NCBI RefSeq assembly: GCF_014257025.1
Contig: NZ_JACMSF010000014.1
Span: 62,001 to 126,000, forward strand
Source of the DNA: Streptomyces cupreus
GTDB lineage: Bacteria > Actinomycetota > Actinomycetes > Streptomycetales > Streptomycetaceae
Length of the DNA: 64,000 nt
Direction of reading: 5' to 3'
A program made the translations under genes and the position numbers. The stretch's first letter is position 1, and every line of letters begins with the position of its first letter. Shown here one piece after another: positions 48,001 through 57,600 of this stretch. Below the pieces are notes generated by a model. The model worked only from the letters and a program-made list of their open reading frames with translations, was not told where the DNA came from and searched no databases.

Positions 48001-49656
48001 GTGGCGCAGGTGCCGCAGACATTCTTCGATGCTCTCGCGGTACGCACCTGGTGCGGCCTCGCGCTGGAGGCGCTCGGGCGCGCGCGCGAGGAGATCGACG
48101 CGATCAACGTCTACCCCGTGGCCGACGGGGACACCGGCACGAACCTGTATCTGACGGTGGAGTCGGCGGCCGCGGCCGTCGACGCGGTGTTCATCGGGCA
48201 CGAGGCGGGCTCCGAGGGCTCCGCGCCGTCCCTGGCCGACGCCGTGCGCGCGATGGCCCACGGCGCGCTCATAGGGGCGCGCGGCAACTCCGGCACGATC
48301 CTGGCGCAGCTGCTGCGCGGCATGGCCCAGGTGCTGGCCGCCGACGGTGACACGGCGCATGCCGACGCGGGCGGGCTCCGGCTCGCCCTGCGGCACGCCG
48401 CCGACTCCGCCCGCCAGGCCGTGGCCCACCCGGTCGAGGGCACCGTCCTCACCGTCGCCTCGGCCGCCGCCGACGCCGCCATAGGGGCCGAGGGCGACTG
48501 CAAGGCCGTCGCGCGGGCCGCCTACGAAGGGGCGCGCGCCGCCCTCGCCGCGACCCCGCACCAGCTCGCCGTGCTGGAACGCGCGGGGGTGGTGGACGCC
48601 GGCGGGCAGGGTCTCGTCACCGTCCTCGCGGCACTGGTGGAGACGTTCACGGGGGAGAAGCCGGTGGTCACGGCGAGCCACGCGCGCGTGCCCGTCGACA
48701 GTCCCGGTGAGTGCGTGTCCCTGGAGGAGGGCGGGCCCGCCTTCGAGGTGATCTACCTCCTGGAGGCCGAGGACGCGGCCGTCACCCGACTGAGGGAGCG
48801 GCTCGACACCCTCGGGGACTCGCTGGTCGTGGTCGGCGGCGAAGGGCTGTGGAACGTCCATGTGCACGTCGACGACGCCGGCGCCGCCGTGGAGGCGGGC
48901 GTCGAGGCCGGACGGCCGTACCGGATCCGGATCACCCACTTCGGCGTCGGTGACGTGCACACCACCGGAGGTGAGCGGCCGCCCCGGGAGCGGGCCCAGC
49001 GCGCCGTCGTGGCCGTCGTGCCCGGTCCGGGCCTGGCCGGTCTGTACACCGAGGCCGGCGCGACCACCGTGCTCGCGCGCCCCGGGGAGCCGCCCGCGAG
49101 CGGGGAGCTGGTGGAGGCCGTACGACGGGCCCACGCGCGAGAGATCGTGCTGCTGCCCAACGACGCGGAGTTGCGGCACACCGCGGCGGCCGCCGCCGAG
49201 CAGGCCCGCGCCGAGGGCATCCGGGTGGCGCTGATCCCCACCCGGTCCGCGGTCCAGGGGATCGCCGCGCTCGCCGTGCACGAGCCGGAGCGGCGCTTCG
49301 ACGAGGACGTCGTGTCGATGACCTCGGCGGCCGGCGCCACCCGCTACGCCGAGGTCGCCCTCGCCGAACGCCAGTCCTGGACCATGGCCGGCATCTGCCA
49401 GGCCGGCGATGTGCTCGGCCTCATCGACGGCGACGTCGCCGTCATCGGCGCGGACGTCACGGCCACCGCCGAGACCGTCCTGGACCGTATGCTCGCGGCC
49501 GGCGGCGAGCTGGTCACCCTCGTCCTCGGCGACGAGGCACCCGACGGGATCGCCGGGCACCTCGAAGCGCGCGTACGGGAGTCCTACCTGGCCGTCGACA
49601 CGGTCGTGTACCGGGGCGGGCGGCAGGGAGCGCTGCTGCTCATCGGCGTCGAGTAG
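48001..49656 (+). CDS. DAK2-domain (DhaL/FakA-like) protein
   Basis: 551 residues from the GTG at 48001, with GGGAGG upstream; the frame is open further upstream but without a family match. The N-terminal DAK2 domain carries NVYPVADGDTGTNLYLTVES, GALIGARGNSGTILAQLLRG, HPVEGTVLTV and VDAGGQGLV, the ADP-binding site of DhaL-type kinases. The C-terminal half resembles the YloV/FakA C-terminal part (IYLLEAEDAAVTRLRERL, GEGLWNVHVHVDDAGAAVEAG). FakA phosphorylates FakB-bound fatty acids; whether this protein does is inference. From memory, recG normally follows directly in S. coelicolor; here two genes intervene. Confidence 0.85.
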   Translation: MAQVPQTFFDALAVRTWCGLALEALGRAREEIDAINVYPVADGDTGTNLYLTVESAAAAVDAVFIGHEAGSEGSAPSLADAVRAMAHGALIGARGNSGTILAQLLRGMAQVLAADGDTAHADAGGLRLALRHAADSARQAVAHPVEGTVLTVASAAADAAIGAEGDCKAVARAAYEGARAALAATPHQLAVLERAGVVDAGGQGLVTVLAALVETFTGEKPVVTASHARVPVDSPGECVSLEEGGPAFEVIYLLEAEDAAVTRLRERLDTLGDSLVVVGGEGLWNVHVHVDDAGAAVEAGVEAGRPYRIRITHFGVGDVHTTGGERPPRERAQRAVVAVVPGPGLAGLYTEAGATTVLARPGEPPASGELVEAVRRAHAREIVLLPNDAELRHTAAAAAEQARAEGIRVALIPTRSAVQGIAALAVHEPERRFDEDVVSMTSAAGATRYAEVALAERQSWTMAGICQAGDVLGLIDGDVAVIGADVTATAETVLDRMLAAGGELVTLVLGDEAPDGIAGHLEARVRESYLAVDTVVYRGGRQGALLLIGVE

Positions 49657-49659
49657 GGC

Positions 49660-52587
49660 TCAGCCCTCCTCCACGACATCGAGCAGCTGTTCCGCCTCCG
49701 CCCGCCGTTCCCGCGCCACCCCGTCGTCCTCGCCGACGCCCTCGTACGCCGCCAGCACCGCACGCGCGCGTGCCGCCGCATCCGTCGGCCGGCCCAGGTC
49801 CGCGGCGAGCCAGCCCGCCGCGAGCTCGGCGCCGGTGCGGGCGTGGCGGCCGTGGTCCCCGAGCCCCGCGAACACGTTCACCGCCTCCGTCATCCGGGAC
49901 AGCGCGGCCTCCAGAGCGGCCTGGATGGAGTCGTCCTCGTCGTCCTCGGCCGCGGACCGGGCGAGCAGATCGCCGAACTGGCGGTGCGTGTGGCCGAGCT
50001 CGGCGGTGAGCCGGGCGCACGCCTCCTCGTCGGGCGCCGCGTCCAGCGCCTCCGCGCACTCCCGTACCGCGGCCGCCATCAACTCCCGCGCCCGGTCCGC
50101 GCCCTCCTCGGAGCGCAGCGCGAGCCACGCGCGGGCGCGCAGGGAACGGACGAGACCATGGGTGTTGCCGAGTTCGCGCCACAGGTCGCCCGCGCGCGTG
50201 TAGGCCCGGTCCGCCTCCTCGTGCAGCCCCGCCTGACCGAGCGACTCGGCGGCGAGGTGGGCGAGCGTGGCGTGGTCGTGCTGTTCGGGCCAGTGCCGGG
50301 CGATGTCGGCCGCCTGCAGGCGCCGCTCGGCGGCCTCCCGGTGCTCGCCGAGCTCGCTCAGACAGTCGCCGAGCCACCACTGCGTCTGGACGACCGCGCC
50401 GTCGCCGTGCGTCTCGGGGGTCAGGTCGGGCAGCGCCGACTCCAGCACCTCGGCGGCCTCCGCCCAGCGCCCCTGCCTCAGCAGGAACCCGCCGAGCTGA
50501 TGCCGCGCCCAGGCGCCGAGCGTGGGGCCCTCGCCCGCCTCGTCGGCCCAGTGCGCCGCCTCCAGGGCGTGTTCGGCGGCCTCCTCCGACAGACCCCGGC
50601 CGCCGAGGACCTCGGCGAGCTGGAGATGCAGCTGTGCCCGGCCCGGCGCCTCCAGGTGCGGTCCGCCGTGTTCCAGGGCCGCCCGCAGCGCCCGCTCGGC
50701 CTCCGCCGTGTCGCCGAGATGGTGGGCGAGTCCGGCGAGCCGGGCCTCGTACTCCACCGCGAACCAGGGGAGCCCGGCCCCGACGAACGCCGCCGCGGCC
50801 CGCGCGAACAGCCCGGCGGCCGCTTCCACGTCCCCGGACAGCGCCGCCAGCTCGGCGAGCATCGCCTGCGCCTCGGCGGCCCGTGCGGCGAGCCGTACGT
50901 CGTCCCCGGCGCGCCCGTCCACGAGCGCGAGGATCTCCCGGGTGGCCGCCTCGGCGGCGCCGACGATCGCGGGGTCCACCGGCTCGTCGGCCTCGTGCAC
51001 CCGGCGCATGAACACCCGCGCGCGGCCCATCAGCACGGACGCCGTCTGCCGCAGACCTGTTCCGTCCTCGGCGTACAGGGCCAGGATCCGGTCGTAGGGC
51101 TCGGTGACCTCCGCGAGCGCCTCCTGAAGACGGCCGGTGAGCGCGCGTACGTACGCCGCACGCATGCGTGCCGCCAGCGACTCGCCCGGGTCGCCCGCCT
51201 CGGCGTACAGCTCGGCGGCCCGCTCGAACAGCTCGACGCCGTCGGGGCCGAGGTCCATCGCCCGGTGGTCGATGATCTCCGCGCGGTCGCGTACGTCAAG
51301 TTCGACGCCCTCGGCGGCCCGTGCCACCGCCGCCCACGCCTCCACGGCGTGCGGCTGCAAGGTGGCCGACAGCCGCCGGGCCTCGGCCAGCAGCGTCGGC
51401 AGTTCGGCCTCCACGGGCTCATCCTGCGCCGGAACCTCCGGCACCGGAACAGCGACGGAGGCCACTGTGGAACGCGCCGAGCGCACCCCGAGCGGCAGCC
51501 GCTCCACCAGCGGTTCCTGCGCCATACGCGCGCGTGCCAGATCGCTGACGTGAGAGGTGCCGTTGCGCCGGTCGAACCGTCCGGCCAGTTCCAGCGCCTG
51601 CGCACGCGCGTGTGCGGCGAGTTCGTGTGCCGTCCAGGCCCGGCCCGGTGGCCCCGGCACCCGCTGCTCATCGAGCCCGAGACCGGTCAGCCGCTCCATG
51701 AGCAGCGTCACCACGGTCAGGAACTCCAGCCTGCTGCGCGGATGTCCGGTGTCGGTGAAGTACGCGGGCCGCTCCGCGAGCAGTTCCAGGCCACGCGCCT
51801 CGTTGCCGGTCAGCGCGCAGAACTCCACGTGGTCCGCGTAGGCGCCGCGCATGCTCTCCATGGGCCGTACCAGACGGAAGCCGCGCAGATGGTGGGCGCG
51901 CGCCTCCTCCACGCGGTCCAGCCGCAGCAGGGGCACGAGCGAGGAGGCGAGCGCGGTGTGCGGCTCGTGGGCGCAGGCGAACTCGCCCTCCAGGACCGGC
52001 GCCCACAGCTCCAGCGCCCGCTCGTCCCGGCCGCGCTCCGACTGCCACCAGCCCTGCCCGTGCAGTTCGCAGGCGTGGCAGTCGGCCATGCTGTCCCGGT
52101 CGGCGGCCAGCCAGGCGGCGTACGCCCGCTCGGCCCGCTGCACGTCCCCGATGTGCGAGGCCACATTGAACTCGGCGCTGCGCACGGCCCGTTCGGAGTG
52201 GCCGGCGAGCCGGTAGCGGTGCTCCATCTCGCCGAGCCACTTCTCTATGGACGACAGCGGGACGTGCGGCTGGTCGAGCATGCCGGCCGTCATCCACTTG
52301 AAGACCCAGTGCAGCGAATGGGCCTCGTACTCGTCGAAGTCCTCGGGCCGCTCGTCCCACATGCGCAGCAGCCGCGCGAACGGGACGAACATCTTGTCCT
52401 TCTCGGAGCTGTAGTTGTAGACCTTCAGCTGGTGCCCGAGCGCCTCGATCACCGCGAGAGGGACGTTCAGTTTCTCGGCCTCGGCGAGCAGATGCTCCGC
52501 GCGCGCGTTGCGGGCCGGACCCTCCGGCTCCTCGGAGTTCTCCGCCATCGCCCGGCGCAGTGCGTCGAAGTCCGTGATCCCGGTCAT
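49660..52587 (-). CDS. Large TPR-repeat protein coupled to the Hsp90-like gene
   Basis: 975 residues from the ATG at 52587, which overlaps the TGA of the Hsp90-like gene by one base (translational coupling). The N-terminal 250 residues are less repetitive, with LHWVFKWMTAGMLDQPHV and DCHACELHGQGWW. The rest is about 700 residues of helical pairs of TPR type (AERALRAALEHG, LAEVLGGRGLSEEAAEHALEAAHWADEAG, WWLGDCLSELGEHREAAERR). No membrane segment, signal or enzyme motif is seen. In eukaryotes TPR proteins are Hsp90 co-chaperones, so an adaptor for the upstream ATPase is the obvious hypothesis, but only inference. Confidence 0.85.
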   Translation of the reverse strand: MTGITDFDALRRAMAENSEEPEGPARNARAEHLLAEAEKLNVPLAVIEALGHQLKVYNYSSEKDKMFVPFARLLRMWDERPEDFDEYEAHSLHWVFKWMTAGMLDQPHVPLSSIEKWLGEMEHRYRLAGHSERAVRSAEFNVASHIGDVQRAERAYAAWLAADRDSMADCHACELHGQGWWQSERGRDERALELWAPVLEGEFACAHEPHTALASSLVPLLRLDRVEEARAHHLRGFRLVRPMESMRGAYADHVEFCALTGNEARGLELLAERPAYFTDTGHPRSRLEFLTVVTLLMERLTGLGLDEQRVPGPPGRAWTAHELAAHARAQALELAGRFDRRNGTSHVSDLARARMAQEPLVERLPLGVRSARSTVASVAVPVPEVPAQDEPVEAELPTLLAEARRLSATLQPHAVEAWAAVARAAEGVELDVRDRAEIIDHRAMDLGPDGVELFERAAELYAEAGDPGESLAARMRAAYVRALTGRLQEALAEVTEPYDRILALYAEDGTGLRQTASVLMGRARVFMRRVHEADEPVDPAIVGAAEAATREILALVDGRAGDDVRLAARAAEAQAMLAELAALSGDVEAAAGLFARAAAAFVGAGLPWFAVEYEARLAGLAHHLGDTAEAERALRAALEHGGPHLEAPGRAQLHLQLAEVLGGRGLSEEAAEHALEAAHWADEAGEGPTLGAWARHQLGGFLLRQGRWAEAAEVLESALPDLTPETHGDGAVVQTQWWLGDCLSELGEHREAAERRLQAADIARHWPEQHDHATLAHLAAESLGQAGLHEEADRAYTRAGDLWRELGNTHGLVRSLRARAWLALRSEEGADRARELMAAAVRECAEALDAAPDEEACARLTAELGHTHRQFGDLLARSAAEDDEDDSIQAALEAALSRMTEAVNVFAGLGDHGRHARTGAELAAGWLAADLGRPTDAAARARAVLAAYEGVGEDDGVARERRAEAEQLLDVVEEG

Positions 52588-54419
52588 CAGCGACCCTCCT
52601 CGCCGTTCGTGGCCCACTCCAGCAGGCCCATGAAGGCCCGGTTCAGCAGCGCCGAGTCCGCGGGCCTGAGCGGCCGCTGCGCCATCAGCAGAGCCTGTCC
52701 GTACAGCGACTCGGTGGCGGTGCCGATCAGTTCGGCGTCGCCCAGGGAACTGATCCGGCGGATCAGCGGGTTGAGGTGGTTGAGCACAAGACGCGCGCGT
52801 GGCGCGCTGCCGCGCAGCGAGCCGAGTATGCCCGCCCACAGATCGTCGGCCTGCTCCTCGGCCTCGGCCCGCGCCTGCTCGTGCCGGGACGCGCGGTCGT
52901 CCAGGTGCAGCGCGGGCACGGACAGCGGGTGGAAGGCCCTGAGGACCACATCGCAGCCCAAGGGGTCGAGCTTGGCCCGCGCCGCCGCCAGGAAGCCGGA
53001 CAGCGCCAGCTCCTCGGCCGGGTCGACCGCGTCCAGATGGGCGGTCACGGTGTCCGCGTCCAGCTCGGCGACCACCGTCCCCGGCCGCACCGACGGCAGC
53101 GCCTCGACGAGCTCGCTGTCGTACGTGTAACCGCCGTTGATCACCCCGACGCCCTGCGCCGAGGCGATCGGGGCGACCTGCCGGTACTCCTCGACGGTCC
53201 GCGTGAAGTGCACCACCGGGTGCCGCTGCGCGAACTCCTCCAGGGACAGCCGCCCGTCGGTCGTCTCGAAGGGCAGCCACGGCAGCATCGTGCGCAGCAT
53301 CTCCTTGTCGTGCCGCGCCAGGGACTTCACGCCCAGGTAGTGCACCGACAGGAAGGCCGCCAGCCGTTCCGGATCACCCGCCGCGAGCCCGGTCAGCCAG
53401 GACCGAATCCTTTCGCCGAGCGCTTCCCGTACGGCGGCCAGCGTCTCGTCCTCGTACAGCGACTCCCGCGAGGCCGTGGGCCGCAGGCTGTCGGTGTCCA
53501 GGACACAGCGCACGAAGAACGCCCAGTCGGGCAGCAGCTGTTCGGCCCGCTCGGTCAGCAACATGCCCTTGAGATGGACGCGATGACCGGCGCGCTGGGC
53601 CGGGCTGACCGCCGACGGCAGCACGTACGCCACCCCGCGGATCCCCGCCAGCGGAACGTTCAGGTCGATCGAGTCCAGCGGAGTGAACCCGAACAGCTCA
53701 TGACAGTGCCGGGCCAGCGCCACCCTGCGGTTGGCGGGCGAGGGGTAGGCACGGTCCCAGGGCGCCGGCAGGTCGGTGACCTCGTCCTCGCCCACGCGCA
53801 CGTCGTACGGCAGCAGCGAGCCGAAGTCCCGCGCCAGCGCGAGCACCCGCTCCCTCGCCAGCCACTCCCCGGCACCGGCCCGCGCCACCAGATGCACGGT
53901 GGTGCCCGGCTCGGGCCGCTCGGCGTCCGGCAGCGTCCGCACGGTGTACGAACCGTCGTCCGTCGCCGTCCACTCCACCGGAGGCGCTCCCGGCGTACGG
54001 GCGCTGCGGCTGACCACCCGGATCCGCTCGGCGACCACGAAACAGGCCAGCAACCCGATGCCGAACTGGCCCAGGAAGTCGGAGCGGGCCGCCTGAAGCC
54101 CGTCCGCCCGCTTCGAGCTGCGGCCGATCGTCGCCAGCAGACTGTGCACATCGGACTCGGTCAGCCCGATACCGGAGTCCTCCACCCGCAGCCCACCGCC
54201 GTCCGCGTCGACGTACAGCCGCACCCGCGCCGGGGCATCGGGCTGCTCGGCCCGCCGGGCGGTGATGGCGTCCACGGCGTTCTGCAACAGCTCGCGCAGA
54301 TAGACCTTCGGACTGGAGTAGAGGTGATGGGAGAGCAGGTCCACCAGACCGCGCAGGTCGACCTGGAACGTATGAGGTGACTGGGATGCCTGGGATGACT
54401 GTGAGGTCTGGGAGTCCAT
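52587..54419 (-). CDS. Hsp90-like ATPase (HtpG homologue)
   Basis: 610 residues from the ATG at 54419. The GHKL ATPase site is intact: LRELLQNAVDAI (catalytic Glu and Asn), VEDSGIGL (adenine-binding Asp), the GQFGIGLLACFVV lid region and GTTVHL. The middle domain keeps the catalytic Arg in TASRESLYED. The N-terminus has a Ser/Gln-rich lead (SQTSQSSQASQS). Divergence from E. coli HtpG is considerable, but length is similar (610 versus about 624), so a functional chaperone is likely. It is the first gene of a two-gene operon with the TPR protein, divergent from recG. Not a canonical class A HtpG by sequence. Confidence 0.88.
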   Translation of the reverse strand: MDSQTSQSSQASQSPHTFQVDLRGLVDLLSHHLYSSPKVYLRELLQNAVDAITARRAEQPDAPARVRLYVDADGGGLRVEDSGIGLTESDVHSLLATIGRSSKRADGLQAARSDFLGQFGIGLLACFVVAERIRVVSRSARTPGAPPVEWTATDDGSYTVRTLPDAERPEPGTTVHLVARAGAGEWLARERVLALARDFGSLLPYDVRVGEDEVTDLPAPWDRAYPSPANRRVALARHCHELFGFTPLDSIDLNVPLAGIRGVAYVLPSAVSPAQRAGHRVHLKGMLLTERAEQLLPDWAFFVRCVLDTDSLRPTASRESLYEDETLAAVREALGERIRSWLTGLAAGDPERLAAFLSVHYLGVKSLARHDKEMLRTMLPWLPFETTDGRLSLEEFAQRHPVVHFTRTVEEYRQVAPIASAQGVGVINGGYTYDSELVEALPSVRPGTVVAELDADTVTAHLDAVDPAEELALSGFLAAARAKLDPLGCDVVLRAFHPLSVPALHLDDRASRHEQARAEAEEQADDLWAGILGSLRGSAPRARLVLNHLNPLIRRISSLGDAELIGTATESLYGQALLMAQRPLRPADSALLNRAFMGLLEWATNGEEGR

Positions 54420-54607
54420 CGTCGCTGCGCCGGTGGGGGGAGGGCATAGGCGCGGGGTCGGGCGGTCCGTGTGAGGCGGTGACCGCGAAGGATGGCCGGA
54501 GGCGCGTCATCCTAAGGCCCGGACCACCCGTCTGACCAGGGGTTTCCTCAGACGTATACGGGCCTTGCGGTGGAAAGTCTACGGCATTGTCAGTGCCGTG
54601 GTGTGCA

Positions 54608-57600
54608 ATGGATCTCGTGCCCGCACTGCAAGAACCCCTCCAGCAGCCACTGAAGTCGGTGCTCGGCCCCGCCACCGCGAAGGTGATGGCCGAGCATCTC
54701 GGCCTGCACACCGTCGGCGACCTCCTGCACCACTACCCGCGCAGATACGAGGAGCGCGGCCAGCTCACCCACCTCGCCGACCTCCCCATGGACGAGCACG
54801 TCACGGTGGTTGCCCAGGTCGCCGACGCCCGGCTGCACACCTTCGCCTCCGCCAAGGCCCCGCGCGGCAAGGGCCAGCGCCTTGAGGTGACCATCACCGA
54901 CGGCAGCGGCCGACTCCAACTGGTCTTCTTCGGCAACGGCGTTCACAAGCCCCACAAGGAGCTCCTGCCGGGCACACGCGCGATGTTCGCGGGCAAGGTC
55001 TCCGTCTTCAACCGCCGCCTCCAGCTCGCCCACCCGGCGTACGAGCTGCTGCGCGGCGACGGCGACGAGACGGTCGAGACCTGGGCCGGCGCCCTGATCC
55101 CGATCTACCCCGCCACCGCCAAACTGGAGTCCTGGAAGATCGGCAAGGCGATCCAGACGGTGCTGCCGACGGCCCAGGACGCCGTTGATCCCCTCCCCGA
55201 CGGCCTCCGGGAGGGCCGCGGCCTCCTCCCGCTCCCCGAGGCCCTGCTGAAGATCCACCGACCGCACACCAAGGCAGACATCACGGACGCCCGCTCCCGC
55301 CTCAAGTGGGACGAGGCCTTCGTCCTCCAGGTGGCCCTGGCCCGCCGCCGCCACGCCGACGCCCAACTCCCCGCGGTGGCCCGGAAACCCAAGCCGGACG
55401 GCCTGCTCACGGCCTTCGACGACCGCCTTCCCTTCACCCTCACCGAAGGTCAGCAACGAGTAACCAAGGAAATCTTCGACGACCTGGCGACAGAGCACCC
55501 GATGCACCGGCTGCTCCAGGGCGAGGTCGGTTCGGGGAAGGCTCAGCCTCTTGACTCGCTCGTGCTCACACCCGCCGGTTTCCGTCGCATGGGGGACTTG
55601 AGGGTGGGGGACGAGATCGTCGTGCCAGACGGTGAGATCGCTCTGATCGATGGCGTCTTCCCGCAAGGAGAGCGCGAGGTCTGGCGCCTGGTTCTGTCGG
55701 ACGGAAGCTCGGTCGAGTGTGACGACGAGCATCTCTGGATCGTTGGGACGAGCCGCGGATGGCATCGAGGCCAGGCTCCCAAGGTCATGACGACTCGGGA
55801 GATTCGCCTGGACACGCTCGAGGCCAACGGGTCCTCGAAGTGGTACCTCCCCGCGGCCGCGCCGGTTGATCTTGGAGACGACTCCGGGCTCCCCCTGGAT
55901 CCCTACCTGTTCGGCCTCCTGCTGGGAGTTGGGTCCTTCCGGCACAACCTGCGTCTGCCCGCCATCGACGACGAGATCCGTGATGCCGTGGCGGCTGCCG
56001 TGGCGCCGGATTGCCGTCTCGTTCCGGTGAGGGGATCCCGCGGCGACCACACGATTCAGCTGACTCGCCGCGCAGGAGGCGCTCGCCATCCGGTGATCGA
56101 GGCCTTGCGGGACCTGCGGCTCTGGGGCATGACGTCGCGCGGCACATTCATTCCCGAGGCGTTCAAGAACACATCGATCAAGAACCGTCTCGCTCTGCTG
56201 CAAGGGCTCATGGACACCGACGGCACCGTCCAGATGGACGGCCTCGCCGTCTCGCTCTGCTCGGCGTCGGAAAGGCTCGCGGAGGACGTCGCCTGGCTGG
56301 TGCGGTCGCTGGGCGGCCAGGCACGCATCCTGCCGAAGCGAGCGGCATTCGACGTATCGGTTTCCCTGCCCGAAGAGTACGCCCCGTTCAGGCTCACTCG
56401 GAAGGTCCAAAGGGTGCGTCCCCGCCCGAAATACAACACGCTCCGACGGGGGATCCGCGCGGTCGAGTACGTGGGCCGCAAGCCGGTTCAGTGCATCAGC
56501 GTCGCTCACCCGAGCCATGCCTACGTCACCGACAACTTCACCGTGACCCACAACACCATGGTGGCCCTGCGCGCCATGCTCGCCGTCGTCGACGCGGGCG
56601 GCCAGGCCGCGATGCTCGCCCCCACCGAGGTGCTCGCCCAGCAACACCACCGCTCCGTCGTCGAAATGATGGGCGAGCTTGCCGAGGGCGGGATGCTGGG
56701 CGGGGCGGAGCAGGCCACCAAGGTGGTCCTGCTGACCGGCTCCATGGGAGCCGCCGCCCGCCGCCAGGCACTGCTCGACCTGGTCACCGGCGAGGCCGGC
56801 ATCGTCATCGGCACCCACGCACTGATCGAGGACAAGGTGCAGTTCCACGACCTCGGGCTGGTGGTCGTCGACGAACAGCACCGCTTCGGCGTCGAGCAGC
56901 GGGACGCCCTGCGCGGCAAGGGCAAGCAGCCCCCGCACCTCCTCGTCATGACGGCCACCCCGATCCCGCGCACGGTCGCCATGACCGTCTTCGGCGACCT
57001 GGAGACCTCGGTCCTCGACCAGCTCCCGGCCGGCCGCTCCCCGATCGCCAGCCATGTCGTACCGGCCGCCGACAAGCCCCACTTCCTCACGCGCGCGTGG
57101 GAGCGCGTGCGCGAGGAAGTGGAGAACGGCCACCAGGCGTACGTCGTCTGCCCCCGCATCGGCGACGAGGAAGTGGACCCGAAGAAGAAGTCCGCCGAGG
57201 ACGAGGCCGAGAAGCGCCCGCCGCTCGCCGTCCTCGACGTGGCGGACCAGCTGGCCAAGGGCCCCCTCGGCGGCCTCAAGGTGGAGGTCCTGCACGGCCG
57301 TATGCACCCCGACGACAAGGACGCGGTGATGCGTCGCTTCGCCGCCGGGGAGACCGACGTCCTGGTCGCCACCACCGTCATCGAGGTCGGCGTCAACGTC
57401 CCCAACGCCACCGCCATGGTGATCATGGACGCCGACCGCTTCGGCGTCTCCCAGCTCCACCAGCTGCGCGGCCGCGTCGGCCGAGGCTCAGCGCCCGGCC
57501 TCTGTCTCCTGGTCACCGAGATGCCCGAGGCGAGCGCGGCCCGCCAGCGCCTGAACGCCGTGGCCTCCACCCTCGACGGCTTCGAACTCTCCCGCATCGA

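Noticed and set aside
49843..54380. Long plus-strand frames opposite the TPR and Hsp90-like genes
   Set aside because: Low-complexity Arg/Gly/Val translations opposite clear protein families on the minus strand.
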